Source: an uncultured Opitutaceae bacterium
Lineage (GTDB): Bacteria; Verrucomicrobiota; Verrucomicrobiia; Opitutales; Opitutaceae
Direction of reading: 5' to 3'
Assembly (NCBI GenBank): GCA_903891325.1
Contig: CAITEC010000070.1
Span: forward strand, 1-56,079
DNA length: 56,079 nucleotides
Part shown: positions 16,806 through 24,983 of the stretch, in pieces
Numbering within the stretch: position 1 is the stretch's first letter
How the letters are laid out: every line of letters starts with the position of its first letter
Notes under the pieces: model-generated
Told to the model about the DNA's origin: nothing
Seen by the model: only the letters and a program-made list of their open reading frames with translations
Databases searched by the model: none
Made by a program: the position numbers and the translations under genes

Positions 16806-17555
16806 ATGGACGGCGGGTTCAGGCAGGTCCTCGGGATCCGGTTCTACACCGGCGGGATCGCCGGACTGCTCGACCGGGCGGCCGGGGGCGGCCTGATAAC
16901 CGTGCCCTCCGCCCCCGTGCTCGTGAACGCGGGCGGCGATTCCGCCAACCGCGCGGCGCTGGAGGGCTGCGATTTCGCGATAACGGACAGCGCGTACATG
17001 GTCCTGCTCTGGCTCGTCCTGAAGTGGGAGCGGCTCCCCCGGATTTCAGGGCTGCGCTTCCTGCGGGCGCTCCTGGAACGCGCGGATTTTCGCGCTGCCG
17101 GGGCGACGCTCTGGGTCATGCCCTCCGCCGAGGACCGGGCTGCGATCTCCGGCTGGCTCCAGCGGCAGGGAGTCGGGCTGGAACCGGCCGCGTGTCCCGT
17201 CGCGCCCCTTTACCCGGCCGGCCCCCTCTCCGACCCCGGCCTTCTCGCGCTGATCGAGGCCCGCCGGCCGCGCTACGTGGTCATGAATATCGGCGGCGGC
17301 GTCCAGGAACGGCTCGGGCTGTACCTTCGCAACAACCTGTCCTACAGGCCCGCGATCCTCTGCACGGGCGCGGCCGTCGCCCTGATCTCGGGGCGCCAGG
17401 TACGGATTCCCGTCTGGGCCGACCGGCTTTTCCTCGGGTGGCTCATCCGCAGCCTCGCCAATCCCGTCTCGTTTCCGCCGCGCCTCTGGAAGAGCGTGCG
17501 GCTCGCCTGGCTGGTCGCAAAATACGGCGAGCGGGCGCCCTCGGGTTCAGCCTGA
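16806..17555 (+). CDS. WecG/TagA/CpsF family glycosyltransferase (divergent)
   Basis: This 249-residue protein has the GT26 layout: an N-terminal N-A-G-G-D-S-A region with TDSAYMVLLWL in place of the usual DG-GVV, a central SGLRFLRALLE, the IGGGVQERLG loop where most members have G-x-G-x-P-x-QE, and the C-terminal TGAAVALISGRQVRIPVWAD then LGWLIRSLANP. WecG/TagA enzymes transfer N-acetylmannosaminuronate or ManNAc to a lipid-linked sugar at the membrane. The missing proline of the QE loop and the altered DG motif make the donor uncertain. Its last nine bases overlap the convergent dehydratase gene. Confidence 0.83.
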   Translation: MDGGFRQVLGIRFYTGGIAGLLDRAAGGGLITVPSAPVLVNAGGDSANRAALEGCDFAITDSAYMVLLWLVLKWERLPRISGLRFLRALLERADFRAAGATLWVMPSAEDRAAISGWLQRQGVGLEPAACPVAPLYPAGPLSDPGLLALIEARRPRYVVMNIGGGVQERLGLYLRNNLSYRPAILCTGAAVALISGRQVRIPVWADRLFLGWLIRSLANPVSFPPRLWKSVRLAWLVAKYGERAPSGSA

Positions 17556-18527
17556 CTTGTCGTATTCGGACCGGACGAGGCGGATCACCATCTCCGCAAA
17601 GGGCACCGAATTCTGCCAGCCCAGCAGCCGCCGCGCCTTCCCGGGGTTGCCGCAGGGGGCGACCGGCTCGACCGTCGTGATCAGGTTCTGGTCGAAGGAA
17701 ACGTGGTCGCGCCACTCAAGGTCCAGCGACGCGAAGGCGATCTGCACGAATTCCTCGACGGAATGGAGCTCGCCGGTCGCCAGGACGAAGTCGTCCACCG
17801 GGTCGGCCTGCAGCATCATCCACATTCCCTTCACGTAGTCCGGCGCCCAGCCCCAGTCCCGGCGGCCGTTCAGGCTCCCGAGGGGAAGCCCCTTCTGGAG
17901 GCCCCGCTTGATCCGGGCGGCCGCGCGCGCGATCTTCATCGTGACAAACTGCGAGCTGCGGCGGGGCGACTCGTGGTTGTAGAGGATCACCGAGCAGGTC
18001 TTCAGCTTGTAGGCGATCCGGTAGATCCTCGACATCTGCTGGGAAAACGCCTTCGCCGCGCCGTAGGGGGTCGTGGGGTTGAGCGGGGTGAGCTCGTCCT
18101 GCGGCGAGTGCGGCGGGGAGCCGAACACCTCCGAGCTGGACGCATACAGGAAGCGCGGGGGATCCGGCAGGTCCCGGAGGATCTCCAGGAGCCGCACGGT
18201 CCCCATCCCGATGCTGTCGACGGTGGCCTCCGGCATTTCCAGGCTCAGCCGCGGGCTGGACTGGCCCGCGAGGTGGTAAAATTCGTTCGGCCGTGCCTGG
18301 CCGATCACCCGCCGCAGCCGGGTCGCGTCCTCAAAGGTCCCGTTGTGCAGGAAGAGGCGCTTGCCCATGATCGCGGGATCGTGCACGAGCGGGGCGATCC
18401 AGCTGTGCTGGATCGCGTCGGGCCGATGGACCAGGCCGTGGACGTCGTAGCCCTTTTCGAGGAGCATCTCCGCGAGGTAGGAGCCGTCCTGGCCGGTAAC
18501 CCCTGTGATGAATGCGACGGGTGGCAT
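17547..18527 (-). CDS. gmd: GDP-mannose 4,6-dehydratase
   Basis: This is a 326-residue extended SDR. The Rossmann motif is TGVTGQDG (8-15), followed by the GMD-type SYLAEMLLEKGYDVHGLVHR. The active site shows SSSEVFG (130-136) and PYGAAK with Tyr155 and Lys159. RRDWGWAPDYVKGMWMMLQ and the LYNHESPRR stretch are GMD hallmarks. It would make GDP-4-keto-6-deoxymannose, the precursor of GDP-fucose, GDP-rhamnose or GDP-perosamine for surface polysaccharide. The start is at the ATG at 18527. It converges with the glycosyltransferase gene and is divergent from dus. Confidence 0.93.
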   Translation of the reverse strand: MPPVAFITGVTGQDGSYLAEMLLEKGYDVHGLVHRPDAIQHSWIAPLVHDPAIMGKRLFLHNGTFEDATRLRRVIGQARPNEFYHLAGQSSPRLSLEMPEATVDSIGMGTVRLLEILRDLPDPPRFLYASSSEVFGSPPHSPQDELTPLNPTTPYGAAKAFSQQMSRIYRIAYKLKTCSVILYNHESPRRSSQFVTMKIARAAARIKRGLQKGLPLGSLNGRRDWGWAPDYVKGMWMMLQADPVDDFVLATGELHSVEEFVQIAFASLDLEWRDHVSFDQNLITTVEPVAPCGNPGKARRLLGWQNSVPFAEMVIRLVRSEYDKSG

Positions 18528-18576
18528 CGGTGGGTTTGACTGGTTAGTCACAATAAACCAGAGACTCAAGACATCC

Positions 18577-19683
18577 ATGCGCCTCGGGGACCACACCCTC
18601 AGCTCAAACCTTTTCCTGTCGCCCCTGGCCGGTTACACGAACCTGCCCATGCGCCTCACGCTGCGCGAGCTCGGCGGGCTCGGATGGGCCACGACCGACC
18701 TGGTCAACGCGCGCTCGCTGCTTGAGAGAAACCGCACCGCGCTCAAGCTGGTGGAGACCGGCCCGGGCGACCAGCCTCTCTCCGTCCAGCTCTTCGGAAG
18801 CGAGCCCGGGGAGATGCGCGAGGCCGCGGTCCTCTGCCAGGAGCTGGGCGTCCAGGGGATCGACATCAACATGGGGTGCCCGGTCAGGAAGGTGACCCGG
18901 ATCGGCGGCGGGTCGGCGATGATGACCGAGCTGGACAAGACCGCGCGCCTGGTCCGCGGAATGGTGGACGCCGTCCGGATCCCCGTGACCGCCAAGATGC
19001 GGCTGGGCTGGGACGAGGAGAACTTCACGGCGCCGGACCTCGTCCGCGCCCTTGAGGACGCCGGCGTCGCGGCGGTCTTCATCCACGGCCGGACCCGGGC
19101 GCAGGGATTTTCCGGGACGGTCAACCTCGCGGGGATCCGCGCGGTCGTACGGGCCGCCCGGTCGATCCCGGTGATCGGCAACGGCGACGTGACCACGCCG
19201 GGCGCCGCCCGGCACATGATCGACGAGACCGGGTGCGCCGGCGTGAGCGTCGGGCGGGGCGCCTTCTACGACCCGTGGATTTTCCGGCGGACCGCCCGGT
19301 ACCTGGAGACGGGAGTGCTGCCTCCCGAGCCGGACTTCGCCGAGCGGTTGCGGGTGATGCGCCTGCACTTCGGCCGGTACTGCGACTTCTACGGCGAGGC
19401 ACACGGCGCGCGGCTCTTCCGCAAGGTCGCCCCGTGGTACGCCCGGCGCTTCGGGCCCGCCAAGGACTTCAACCAGCGCATGCTCACGATCGGCTCCCGC
19501 GCGGCCTTCGAGGAGGCGCTGGCCGGGTACCTCGCGTGGCGCCGGCAGTTCTGCGACGACGCCGGTGAGCTTCTTCCCCGCTACGAGCCCGCGCCGCTCG
19601 CCGCCTCCTTTCTCCCGGGCGCAACCGGGGGCGCCGCGCCCGCCGCGATCCCCGTCCCGAAGGGCCCGGTCGAGGTCTGGTAG
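18577..19683 (+). CDS. dus: tRNA-dihydrouridine synthase
   Basis: This 368-residue flavoenzyme reduces uridines in the tRNA D-loop using FMN and NADPH. The TIM barrel starts LFLSPLAGYTNLPMR. The catalytic Cys is Cys101 in DINMGCPVRKVTRIGGGSAM, and the TAKMRLGW and IHGRTRAQGFSG segments bind FMN and substrate phosphate. GNGDV and SVGRGAFYDPWIF close the FMN site. The C-terminal helical domain reaches KDFNQRM; the last 60 residues are a Pro/Ala tail not typical of the family. The ATG at 18577 fits the family start better than the in-frame upstream one at 18505, which would overlap gmd. Confidence 0.94.
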   Translation: MRLGDHTLSSNLFLSPLAGYTNLPMRLTLRELGGLGWATTDLVNARSLLERNRTALKLVETGPGDQPLSVQLFGSEPGEMREAAVLCQELGVQGIDINMGCPVRKVTRIGGGSAMMTELDKTARLVRGMVDAVRIPVTAKMRLGWDEENFTAPDLVRALEDAGVAAVFIHGRTRAQGFSGTVNLAGIRAVVRAARSIPVIGNGDVTTPGAARHMIDETGCAGVSVGRGAFYDPWIFRRTARYLETGVLPPEPDFAERLRVMRLHFGRYCDFYGEAHGARLFRKVAPWYARRFGPAKDFNQRMLTIGSRAAFEEALAGYLAWRRQFCDDAGELLPRYEPAPLAASFLPGATGGAAPAAIPVPKGPVEVW

Positions 19684-19772
19684 TAAAATGTGGAAACATA
19701 CCCCTGATTCCGCTTTCCTATTGGGCGCGTCCGGCTTCCAATGACCCCCCTCCCTTTCCAATTTTCCTCCCA

Positions 19773-20051
19773 ATGAAACGCCTTTACGCAGTCTCACTTG
19801 CCACCTTCGCCCTGCTCGGCGCGGGATGCGCGCTGTGGCCCTTTTCAAACAAGGGTCCCCAGCCGAAGCGCGACCCGGACCGCAGTCCGCACGTGTCGAC
19901 CCAGGTCGAGCTCGAGTTCAGGCAGCGCTGGGTGGAAAAGCGCTCGGCCGACCTGATCGCCCAGGGAATGCTCCCGGACGCGGCACACGACCAGGCGCTC
20001 GGCGAGTTCCGCGTGAAGTTCGGCTACACGCACGCCGCCAAGATGCCATGA
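19773..20051 (+). CDS. Small lipoprotein of unknown function
   Basis: This 92-residue protein has a lipoprotein signal (MKRLYAVSLATFALLGAGC, lipidation at Cys19). A short Pro/Lys-rich linker (KGPQPKRDPDRSP) precedes an amphipathic helical part (STQVELEFRQRWVEKRSADLIAQG, then DAAHDQALGEFRVKFGY). I recognise no family. It is transcribed alone between dus and a bidirectional terminator. Confidence 0.75.
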   Translation: MKRLYAVSLATFALLGAGCALWPFSNKGPQPKRDPDRSPHVSTQVELEFRQRWVEKRSADLIAQGMLPDAAHDQALGEFRVKFGYTHAAKMP

Positions 20052-20055
20052 AAAA

Positions 20056-20081
20056 GGACGGGGCCCCGAGGAGCCCCGTCC
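20056..20081. terminator. Bidirectional terminator between lipoprotein and RRM gene
   Basis: The stem GGACGGGGC (20056-20064) pairs with GCCCCGTCC (20073-20081). On the minus strand it is followed by TTTTT (20051-20055), a good Rho-independent terminator for the RRM gene. On the plus strand it is followed by CTTGTT, a weaker tail for the lipoprotein gene. Confidence 0.82.
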
Positions 20082-20115
20082 CTTGTTAAAATCGGCTCGT
20101 TAGACCGAAGTGCGT

Positions 20116-20502
20116 TCAGTAACGGCGCTCGCCGCGATCGCGGCCACCGCCACCGCCACCACCGCCGCCGAAGCCGCCACGGCGCTCGCCGCCGCCGCCG
20201 CCGAAGCCGCGACCGCCGCCACCGCCGCCGAAGCCGCCACCCGGGCGCTCTTCCTTCGGGCGGGCTTCGTTGACCGTCAATTGACGGCCGCCGAGCTCGA
20301 ACCCGTTGGTCTTCTCTGCCGCGATCTTAGCTTCATCGTCCGTGCTCATGGTCACGAAGGCGAAACCGCGCGGGCGGCCCGTCATCTTGTCCATGGCGAC
20401 GTAAACGTCACTCACGGTTCCGAACTGGCCGAAGTGCGAGCGGAGCTCGTCCTCGGTTGTCTTGAACGAGAGGTTTCCAACGTATAGCTTGGAGTTGCTC
20501 AT
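20116..20502 (-). CDS. Glycine-rich RNA-binding protein (single RRM)
   Basis: This 128-residue protein has one RRM (residues 5-82) followed by a Gly/Arg-rich tail. RNP2 is KLYVGNL (5-11) and RNP1 is RGFAFVTM (45-52), with the aromatic residues used to stack on RNA bases. The tail (from about residue 88) consists of Gly runs broken by ERR and RGF, like cyanobacterial Rbp and plant GRP proteins, many of which are cold-induced RNA chaperones. The ATG at 20502 is the family start. The long leader upstream (225 bases to malQ) has no gene and may carry a cold-responsive 5' UTR. Confidence 0.93.
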   Translation of the reverse strand: MSNSKLYVGNLSFKTTEDELRSHFGQFGTVSDVYVAMDKMTGRPRGFAFVTMSTDDEAKIAAEKTNGFELGGRQLTVNEARPKEERPGGGFGGGGGGRGFGGGGGERRGGFGGGGGGGGGRDRGERRY

Positions 20503-20727
20503 ATTTGTTTTTGATTTCGTAGAGCCACCGTCCGCTGCCAGTCCGTTCCCGTTAACGGGTTTCGAAATCATCACTTAAGCAACCTGCTCAGCCAACGACT
20601 CACCAGAAGCTGTCACCAAAACGCTATCTCTAACGAGGCGGGTAAACACGCCGACAACAGGCGCAAACGCAAGGAAAATCGCAATTTGGCTGGCCCGGCT
20701 CCCTCCCCCGTCCCACCCTGCGGCAGC

Positions 20728-22245
20728 ATGCGCCCGATCAACTGGCTCAATTCGCGCTCGGCCGGCGTCCTCCTGCACCCGACCTGCCTGCCGGGCGGCC
20801 AGGGCATCGGTACGCTCGGGGACGCCGAGCGCTTCCTGGACTTCCTCGAGGCCGCGGGCATGGGCAGCTGGCAGATCTGCCCGCTGGGGCCGACAGGCTA
20901 CGGCGACTCCCCCTACCAGTGCTTTTCGGCGTTTGCCGGCAATCCCTACCTGATCGACATGCGCGAACTGGTCGAGCGCGGGCTGCTTTCCGCCGCCGAA
21001 ATCGCCCCCCTGGCCCGGCTTGGCGCCGAGCGCGTCGACTTTGGCGCGCTCTACGAGGCCAAGCCCCCGCTGCTGGCGCTCGCCTGGGAGCGCTACCGGA
21101 AGGCCGGCTGCCCGGCCCTCGACAGCGCGGGCTTCGGGGCATTCAAGGCGGCGCAGGCCGCGTGGCTCGACGACTACGCCGCGTTCCGCGCCTTCAAGGA
21201 CGCCAATGGGGGAAGGGCCTGGGTCGAGTGGCCGGAGGCCCAGCGCAACCATGCGAAGGCGGTCACCGGCCGGAAGCTGGCGGACGCCTGCGAGGCTCAG
21301 CGCTTCCAGCAGTATGTCTTCCACGTGCAATGGGCGCGCGTGCGGGCCTCGGCCGCGCGCCGCGGCATCTCGATCATCGGCGACGTGCCCATTTTCGTCG
21401 CCGCCGACTCGGCCGACGCCTGGTCGCACCCGGAGCTCTTTGAACTCGACCCGCGGTCGGGCAGGCCCCTGGCGGTGGCGGGGGTGCCCCCCGATTATTT
21501 TTCCGCCGACGGCCAGCTCTGGGGCAATCCGCTCTACACCTGGGAGCGCCACCGGGCCGACGGCTACGCGTGGTGGCTCAGCCGGATGCGCGCGTCGTTC
21601 AGCCTCTATGACATCGTCCGGATCGACCACTTCCGCGGTTTTGACGAGTACTGGCGGATCCCGCTCCCCGCGCAGAACGCGCGCAAGGGCGAATGGATGC
21701 CCGGGCCCCGGCTCGACCTGTTCAACGCCCTGGGCGCGGCCCTGCCCGGGGCGAAAATCATCGCAGAGGACCTGGGCGACCTGACCCCGTCGGCCTTCCG
21801 GCTGCGCGACGACACCGGTTTCCCCGGCATGGCGATCCTCCAGTTCGCCTTTGGCGGCGACAGCTCGAACCTCTATCTGCCGCACAACCTCGTCCGAAAC
21901 AGCGTCATCTACCCGGGGACCCACGACAATGACACGTCGCTGGGCTGGTACGCGGCCGCCGACGAGAAGACCCGCGACCACGCCCGCCGCTATCTCCGCG
22001 TCACCGGCCGGGAAATCGGCTGGGACCTGATCCGCGCCGCCTACGGCGCCGTCTGCCGCCTGGCGGTCATCCCGCTGGCCGACATCCTGAGCGCCGGCCC
22101 GGAGGGCCGCTTCAACACGCCGGGCAAGGCGCAGGGCAACTGGCAGTGGCGGGTGGGTGCGGCGCAGCTTGAGTCGCTCCTTTCGGGAACGGCCGCCTAC
22201 CTGCGCGACCTCGGCTCGATTTGCGGCCGGGCGCCTCCTCGATAG
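20728..22245 (+). CDS. malQ: 4-alpha-glucanotransferase (amylomaltase)
   Basis: This is a 505-residue GH77 enzyme that transfers alpha-1,4-glucan segments between maltooligosaccharides or glycogen ends. The start NWLNSRSAGVLLHPTCLPG and the substrate loop GPTGYGDSPYQCFSAFAGNP are diagnostic. Catalytic residues visible are Asp300 in RIDHFRGF (nucleophile), Glu347 in IIAEDLGD (acid/base) and Asp400 in PGTHDNDT, the same spacing as in Thermus amylomaltase. The ATG at 20728 is chosen over an in-frame TTG at 20686. It heads a short operon with a membrane protein and gluconate kinase. Confidence 0.95.
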   Translation: MRPINWLNSRSAGVLLHPTCLPGGQGIGTLGDAERFLDFLEAAGMGSWQICPLGPTGYGDSPYQCFSAFAGNPYLIDMRELVERGLLSAAEIAPLARLGAERVDFGALYEAKPPLLALAWERYRKAGCPALDSAGFGAFKAAQAAWLDDYAAFRAFKDANGGRAWVEWPEAQRNHAKAVTGRKLADACEAQRFQQYVFHVQWARVRASAARRGISIIGDVPIFVAADSADAWSHPELFELDPRSGRPLAVAGVPPDYFSADGQLWGNPLYTWERHRADGYAWWLSRMRASFSLYDIVRIDHFRGFDEYWRIPLPAQNARKGEWMPGPRLDLFNALGAALPGAKIIAEDLGDLTPSAFRLRDDTGFPGMAILQFAFGGDSSNLYLPHNLVRNSVIYPGTHDNDTSLGWYAAADEKTRDHARRYLRVTGREIGWDLIRAAYGAVCRLAVIPLADILSAGPEGRFNTPGKAQGNWQWRVGAAQLESLLSGTAAYLRDLGSICGRAPPR

Positions 22246-22261
22246 GTTTTCCGGCGTCCCG

Positions 22262-22537
22262 ATGCTCGCCAATCTCCTGCACCTGATCTCGCGCCGGATG
22301 CAGCCCGGCTACGACCGGCGCTTCGTGCAAGTCGTCGCCGTCCGGAAGCGTCCCGCCCGGAACCGGCGGATGGAGCGCCTGATCTGGATCTGCTGGGGGC
22401 TGATCGCCGTGAAGAGCGCGTTCATCGCCTGGGCCGTGCCGCACTACCGGATTCCGTTCAGCCCGCTGTGGGTGATCCTGCCGACGATCGCCTTCGCCGC
22501 CCTCTGCACCGCGGTTTATCACTGGCGGGACCGATGA
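22262..22537 (+). CDS. Small membrane protein of unknown function
   Basis: This is a 91-residue protein. A basic amphipathic N-terminus (MLANLLHLISRRMQPGYDRRF, then VRKRPARNRRM) precedes two hydrophobic segments (LIWICWGLIAVKSAFIAWAV and LWVILPTIAFAALCTAV) joined by a short PHYRIPF loop. I recognise no family. It begins 17 bases after malQ, and its stop overlaps the gntK start by four bases (ATGA), so it is probably translated. Confidence 0.72.
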   Translation: MLANLLHLISRRMQPGYDRRFVQVVAVRKRPARNRRMERLIWICWGLIAVKSAFIAWAVPHYRIPFSPLWVILPTIAFAALCTAVYHWRDR

Positions 22538-23067
22538 GCGCGGATATGAGCCCAACAGGCCGCCCCGCGCCGCAGGTCGTCATCCTGATGGGGGTCGCCG
22601 GCGCGGGCAAGACGACGATCGGGCTCAGGCTGGGCGCCGCCCTCGGCTGGCCCTTCCACGACGCCGACGAGTTCCATCCGCCCGCGAACATCGCCAAGAT
22701 GTCCGCGGGCATCCCCCTGGACGACGCCGACCGGGCTCCCTGGCTCGCGGCGATCCGGGCCTGCGCGCTTTCCGCCGACGCGAACGCCCGCGGCGCGGTC
22801 ATCGCCTGCTCGGCACTCAAGGAGGCCCACCGCGCGTTCCTTTCCGCGCCCCCCGCGCGGGTGCGCTTCGTCCACCTCTCGGGAAGCCGCGCCCTCATCC
22901 TCGGCCGCATCCGGGCCCGCGAGGGGCACTTCATGAAGGAGTCGATGCTCGCCTCCCAGTTCGAGGCCCTTGAGGCCCCCCGCGACGCGATCGTGATCGA
23001 CGTCGCCGCGGCGCCCGACGCGATCGTTGCGCGGATCATCGCGGCGCTGCCCCCGGGCGCGGGATGA
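22534..23067 (+). CDS. gntK: Gluconate kinase
   Basis: This 177-residue P-loop kinase converts D-gluconate to 6-phosphogluconate. The P-loop is GVAGAGKTT (20-28), and the family-specific FHDADEFHPPANIAKMSAGIPLDDADRAPWL follows. Typical later segments are ACSALKEAHR and the lid with REGHFMKESMLASQFEALE. The length equals E. coli GntK. The start overlaps the preceding small gene by four bases. Placement after malQ suggests use of sugars released from glucans, though gluconate would arise by a separate oxidation. Confidence 0.94.
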   Translation: MSADMSPTGRPAPQVVILMGVAGAGKTTIGLRLGAALGWPFHDADEFHPPANIAKMSAGIPLDDADRAPWLAAIRACALSADANARGAVIACSALKEAHRAFLSAPPARVRFVHLSGSRALILGRIRAREGHFMKESMLASQFEALEAPRDAIVIDVAAAPDAIVARIIAALPPGAG

Positions 23068-23115
23068 TTAGCGTTGTCGGCGCGGCGCCCCGGCGGCACG
23101 CTCGCCCCTCCGGGA

Positions 23116-23808
23116 ATGAAGAAGAAAAAGCGCAGCTTCACCGTCTATTTCGCGAGCGAGCTGTACGGGCTGAAGCACATCATCGGGAACGCCTACCTCG
23201 CGGAGGCGATCTACGAGCGCTCCCATGGCAGCTACCTCTGCGAGCTGCCCCAGGACTTCGAGCCGCGCGGCACCCGCCCGCGGGCGATCCGCGACCGCGA
23301 CATCCGCAAGCTGATCGGCTGCGACCTGGCGCTCTTCAATTTCGACGGGGCGGACATCGAGAGCGGGACGGCGATCGAGTTCATGCTCGCGAAGTTTGCG
23401 GACATCCCCTCGGTCGTCCTGCGCAGCGACCTGCGGGCCGGCGGCGACAGCTCCGACCCGTGGACCCTCATGGCGAGCTTCTACCCGCGGACGGCGAACA
23501 TCATCGTCGACAGCCTGCAGTCGTACAAGACGATCATGAAGCGGCGGCACCGCCGCCTCGACGAGATCCTGCGGCTGGCCGGGCAGCACAGCTCGGCCGA
23601 CGCCCAGCGCGCCTGCGACGAGGTCGCCGCGGCCTGCGTGCGCGCGTTCGACCGTGTGCGTGCGGTCGAGCCGGTCATGCCAAAGCACCTCCGCGAGGAG
23701 GCCTACAACTGGCTGGCCCTCATGTCCGGGCTGCGCGGCAAGGAGCGCGAGCTGCGCCGCGAGTTCGAGGGATACCTTGAGCGGAAGGTCGAGCGCGGGC
23801 TGCTTTGA
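23116..23808 (+). CDS. Nucleoside 2-deoxyribosyltransferase-like protein
   Basis: This 230-residue protein has a basic start (MKKKKRSFTVYFASELY) and then features of the nucleoside 2-deoxyribosyltransferase (PF05014) fold: YFASELYGLKH, IRDRDIRKLIGCDLALFNFDGADIESGTAIEFMLAKF (the D-x-x-x-x-N-x-D-G and S-G-T-x-x-E motif, with Glu as nucleophile in the family) and IPSVVLRSD. The second half is helical and Arg/Glu-rich and may be a lineage-specific extension. Family members move bases between deoxyribonucleosides or hydrolyse nucleotides; the substrate here is open. It follows gntK by 48 bases. Confidence 0.75.
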   Translation: MKKKKRSFTVYFASELYGLKHIIGNAYLAEAIYERSHGSYLCELPQDFEPRGTRPRAIRDRDIRKLIGCDLALFNFDGADIESGTAIEFMLAKFADIPSVVLRSDLRAGGDSSDPWTLMASFYPRTANIIVDSLQSYKTIMKRRHRRLDEILRLAGQHSSADAQRACDEVAAACVRAFDRVRAVEPVMPKHLREEAYNWLALMSGLRGKERELRREFEGYLERKVERGLL

Positions 23809-23821
23809 GCGGCCGGGCCGC
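23809..23821. terminator. Small GC palindrome between convergent genes
   Basis: GCGGCC-G-GGCCGC forms a compact stem between two convergent stops. There is no T run on either strand, so a role as a bidirectional terminator is only suggested by position. Confidence 0.3.
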
Positions 23822-23827
23822 AGCGGC

Positions 23828-24871
23828 TCACTGGAAATCGAGGATCAGCTTGGTGTAGTAAGTCGTGTCGAGCTTCTTGATCCCGGCCGGCGGGAGGCTG
23901 TCGTAGGTGTTCGCCAGGCCCATGCGGACCTTCCAGGCCGGGTCGTTGAGAGGGAACTGGAAGTAGCTGTCCTGCGCCGCATTGTAGTTGCTGAACTGGG
24001 AGAGGGCGGGGATCAGGGTCACCTTGTTGACGAGCTCAAAGTGCGGCATCTTGAGGTCGTGGTTGATTTCGAAGTCGGCGGCCGCCGAGCTGACGGTCGG
24101 CTGGGTGGCCACCGAATAGCCGTCGTAGCGGTAGGCGAGACCGATGCGGCCGGTCAGCGTCTCGTGCGATGTCTTCAACATGTCGTAGCCGAAGCCCGCC
24201 GCCGCCGTCTCGAAGAAGGTGATGTCCATGATCCGGTCAAACCCGGCCTCGTCGCGGACGAACCACGAGGCGCCGTTGCCGAAATTGCTCGTGTAGTCGA
24301 TGCCCGACTTGAACTGATCGGCCGATTTCGTCCCGTCGCTCACCTGGCGGTTGTAATGCGAGTAAAGGCTCAGGTCGTCGTCGGGTCCCGCGAGATCCGC
24401 CCCGAACCCGAATGCGGTCCCGAGCTGGGACTTGTTGCCGGAGGTCCCCTCAACATCCATCGTGGCCTCATACTTCCAGTGCCGTTCCAGGGCGGTGACC
24501 GCCGGGTCGGCGGCGCCGGCGGGCCAGGAATCTGCCACCCGGGCGACCGTTGTCGTGATGGCGCCGTCCGCACCGGAGATGTGCAGCGCCCCATTCCGGG
24601 TCGAAAGCACGCCATCGATCCGCGTGCCGGTGGTCAGGCGGACCGAAACCGGTGTCGTCGTGCTGATGGCGACGACTTCAGCCTGGTTTACGGTCAGGTC
24701 ACCCGCAAACCGGGTTGTGATGTAAACTTTTCCAGCATCGATTCTTGTGATCCTTCCAACCAGACGCGATCCGTCCCTGGTGACGACAGTGTCGGCCGAA
24801 AGGCCGGGAAGCCCGATAGCGAGGAGGGCGGCGATGAGCAGGGACGCTGGTGCGAATGACTTTAGGTTCAT
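23828..24871 (-). CDS. DUF481 family outer-membrane protein
   Basis: This is a 347-residue secreted protein. The signal peptide is LLIAALLAIGLPGLSA. A small beta domain (about 28-110, TVVTRDGSRLVGRITRIDAGKVYITT and a second DGVLSTRNGALHI repeat) precedes a DUF481 beta-barrel-like half with alternating aromatic strands (LSLYSHYNRQVSDG, GRIGLAYRYDGYS, TTYYTKLILDF) and ends in Phe-Gln. DUF481 proteins such as YdiY are outer-membrane proteins induced by salt or acid. The ATG at 24871 is the only start that gives a proper signal peptide. Confidence 0.82.
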   Translation of the reverse strand: MNLKSFAPASLLIAALLAIGLPGLSADTVVTRDGSRLVGRITRIDAGKVYITTRFAGDLTVNQAEVVAISTTTPVSVRLTTGTRIDGVLSTRNGALHISGADGAITTTVARVADSWPAGAADPAVTALERHWKYEATMDVEGTSGNKSQLGTAFGFGADLAGPDDDLSLYSHYNRQVSDGTKSADQFKSGIDYTSNFGNGASWFVRDEAGFDRIMDITFFETAAAGFGYDMLKTSHETLTGRIGLAYRYDGYSVATQPTVSSAAADFEINHDLKMPHFELVNKVTLIPALSQFSNYNAAQDSYFQFPLNDPAWKVRMGLANTYDSLPPAGIKKLDTTYYTKLILDFQ

Positions 24872-24983
24872 GGGTGAAAAACCGTCGAATCTCCGGAAAA
24901 TCCGCCCAATCCTCAACCTTTTTCAGGGAGTAGTTCTACGGATGAGCGTGACGTCGGCCGTCCACCGCGGATAGAACGCCTCC

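Noticed and set aside
20110-20487. Ala/Thr repeat protein on the plus strand opposite the RRM gene
   Set aside because: The repeats are the complement of glycine codons of the RRM protein tail.
20575-22272. A 565-codon minus-strand frame over malQ
   Set aside because: It is antisense to malQ, whose catalytic triad is intact, and is composition-driven.
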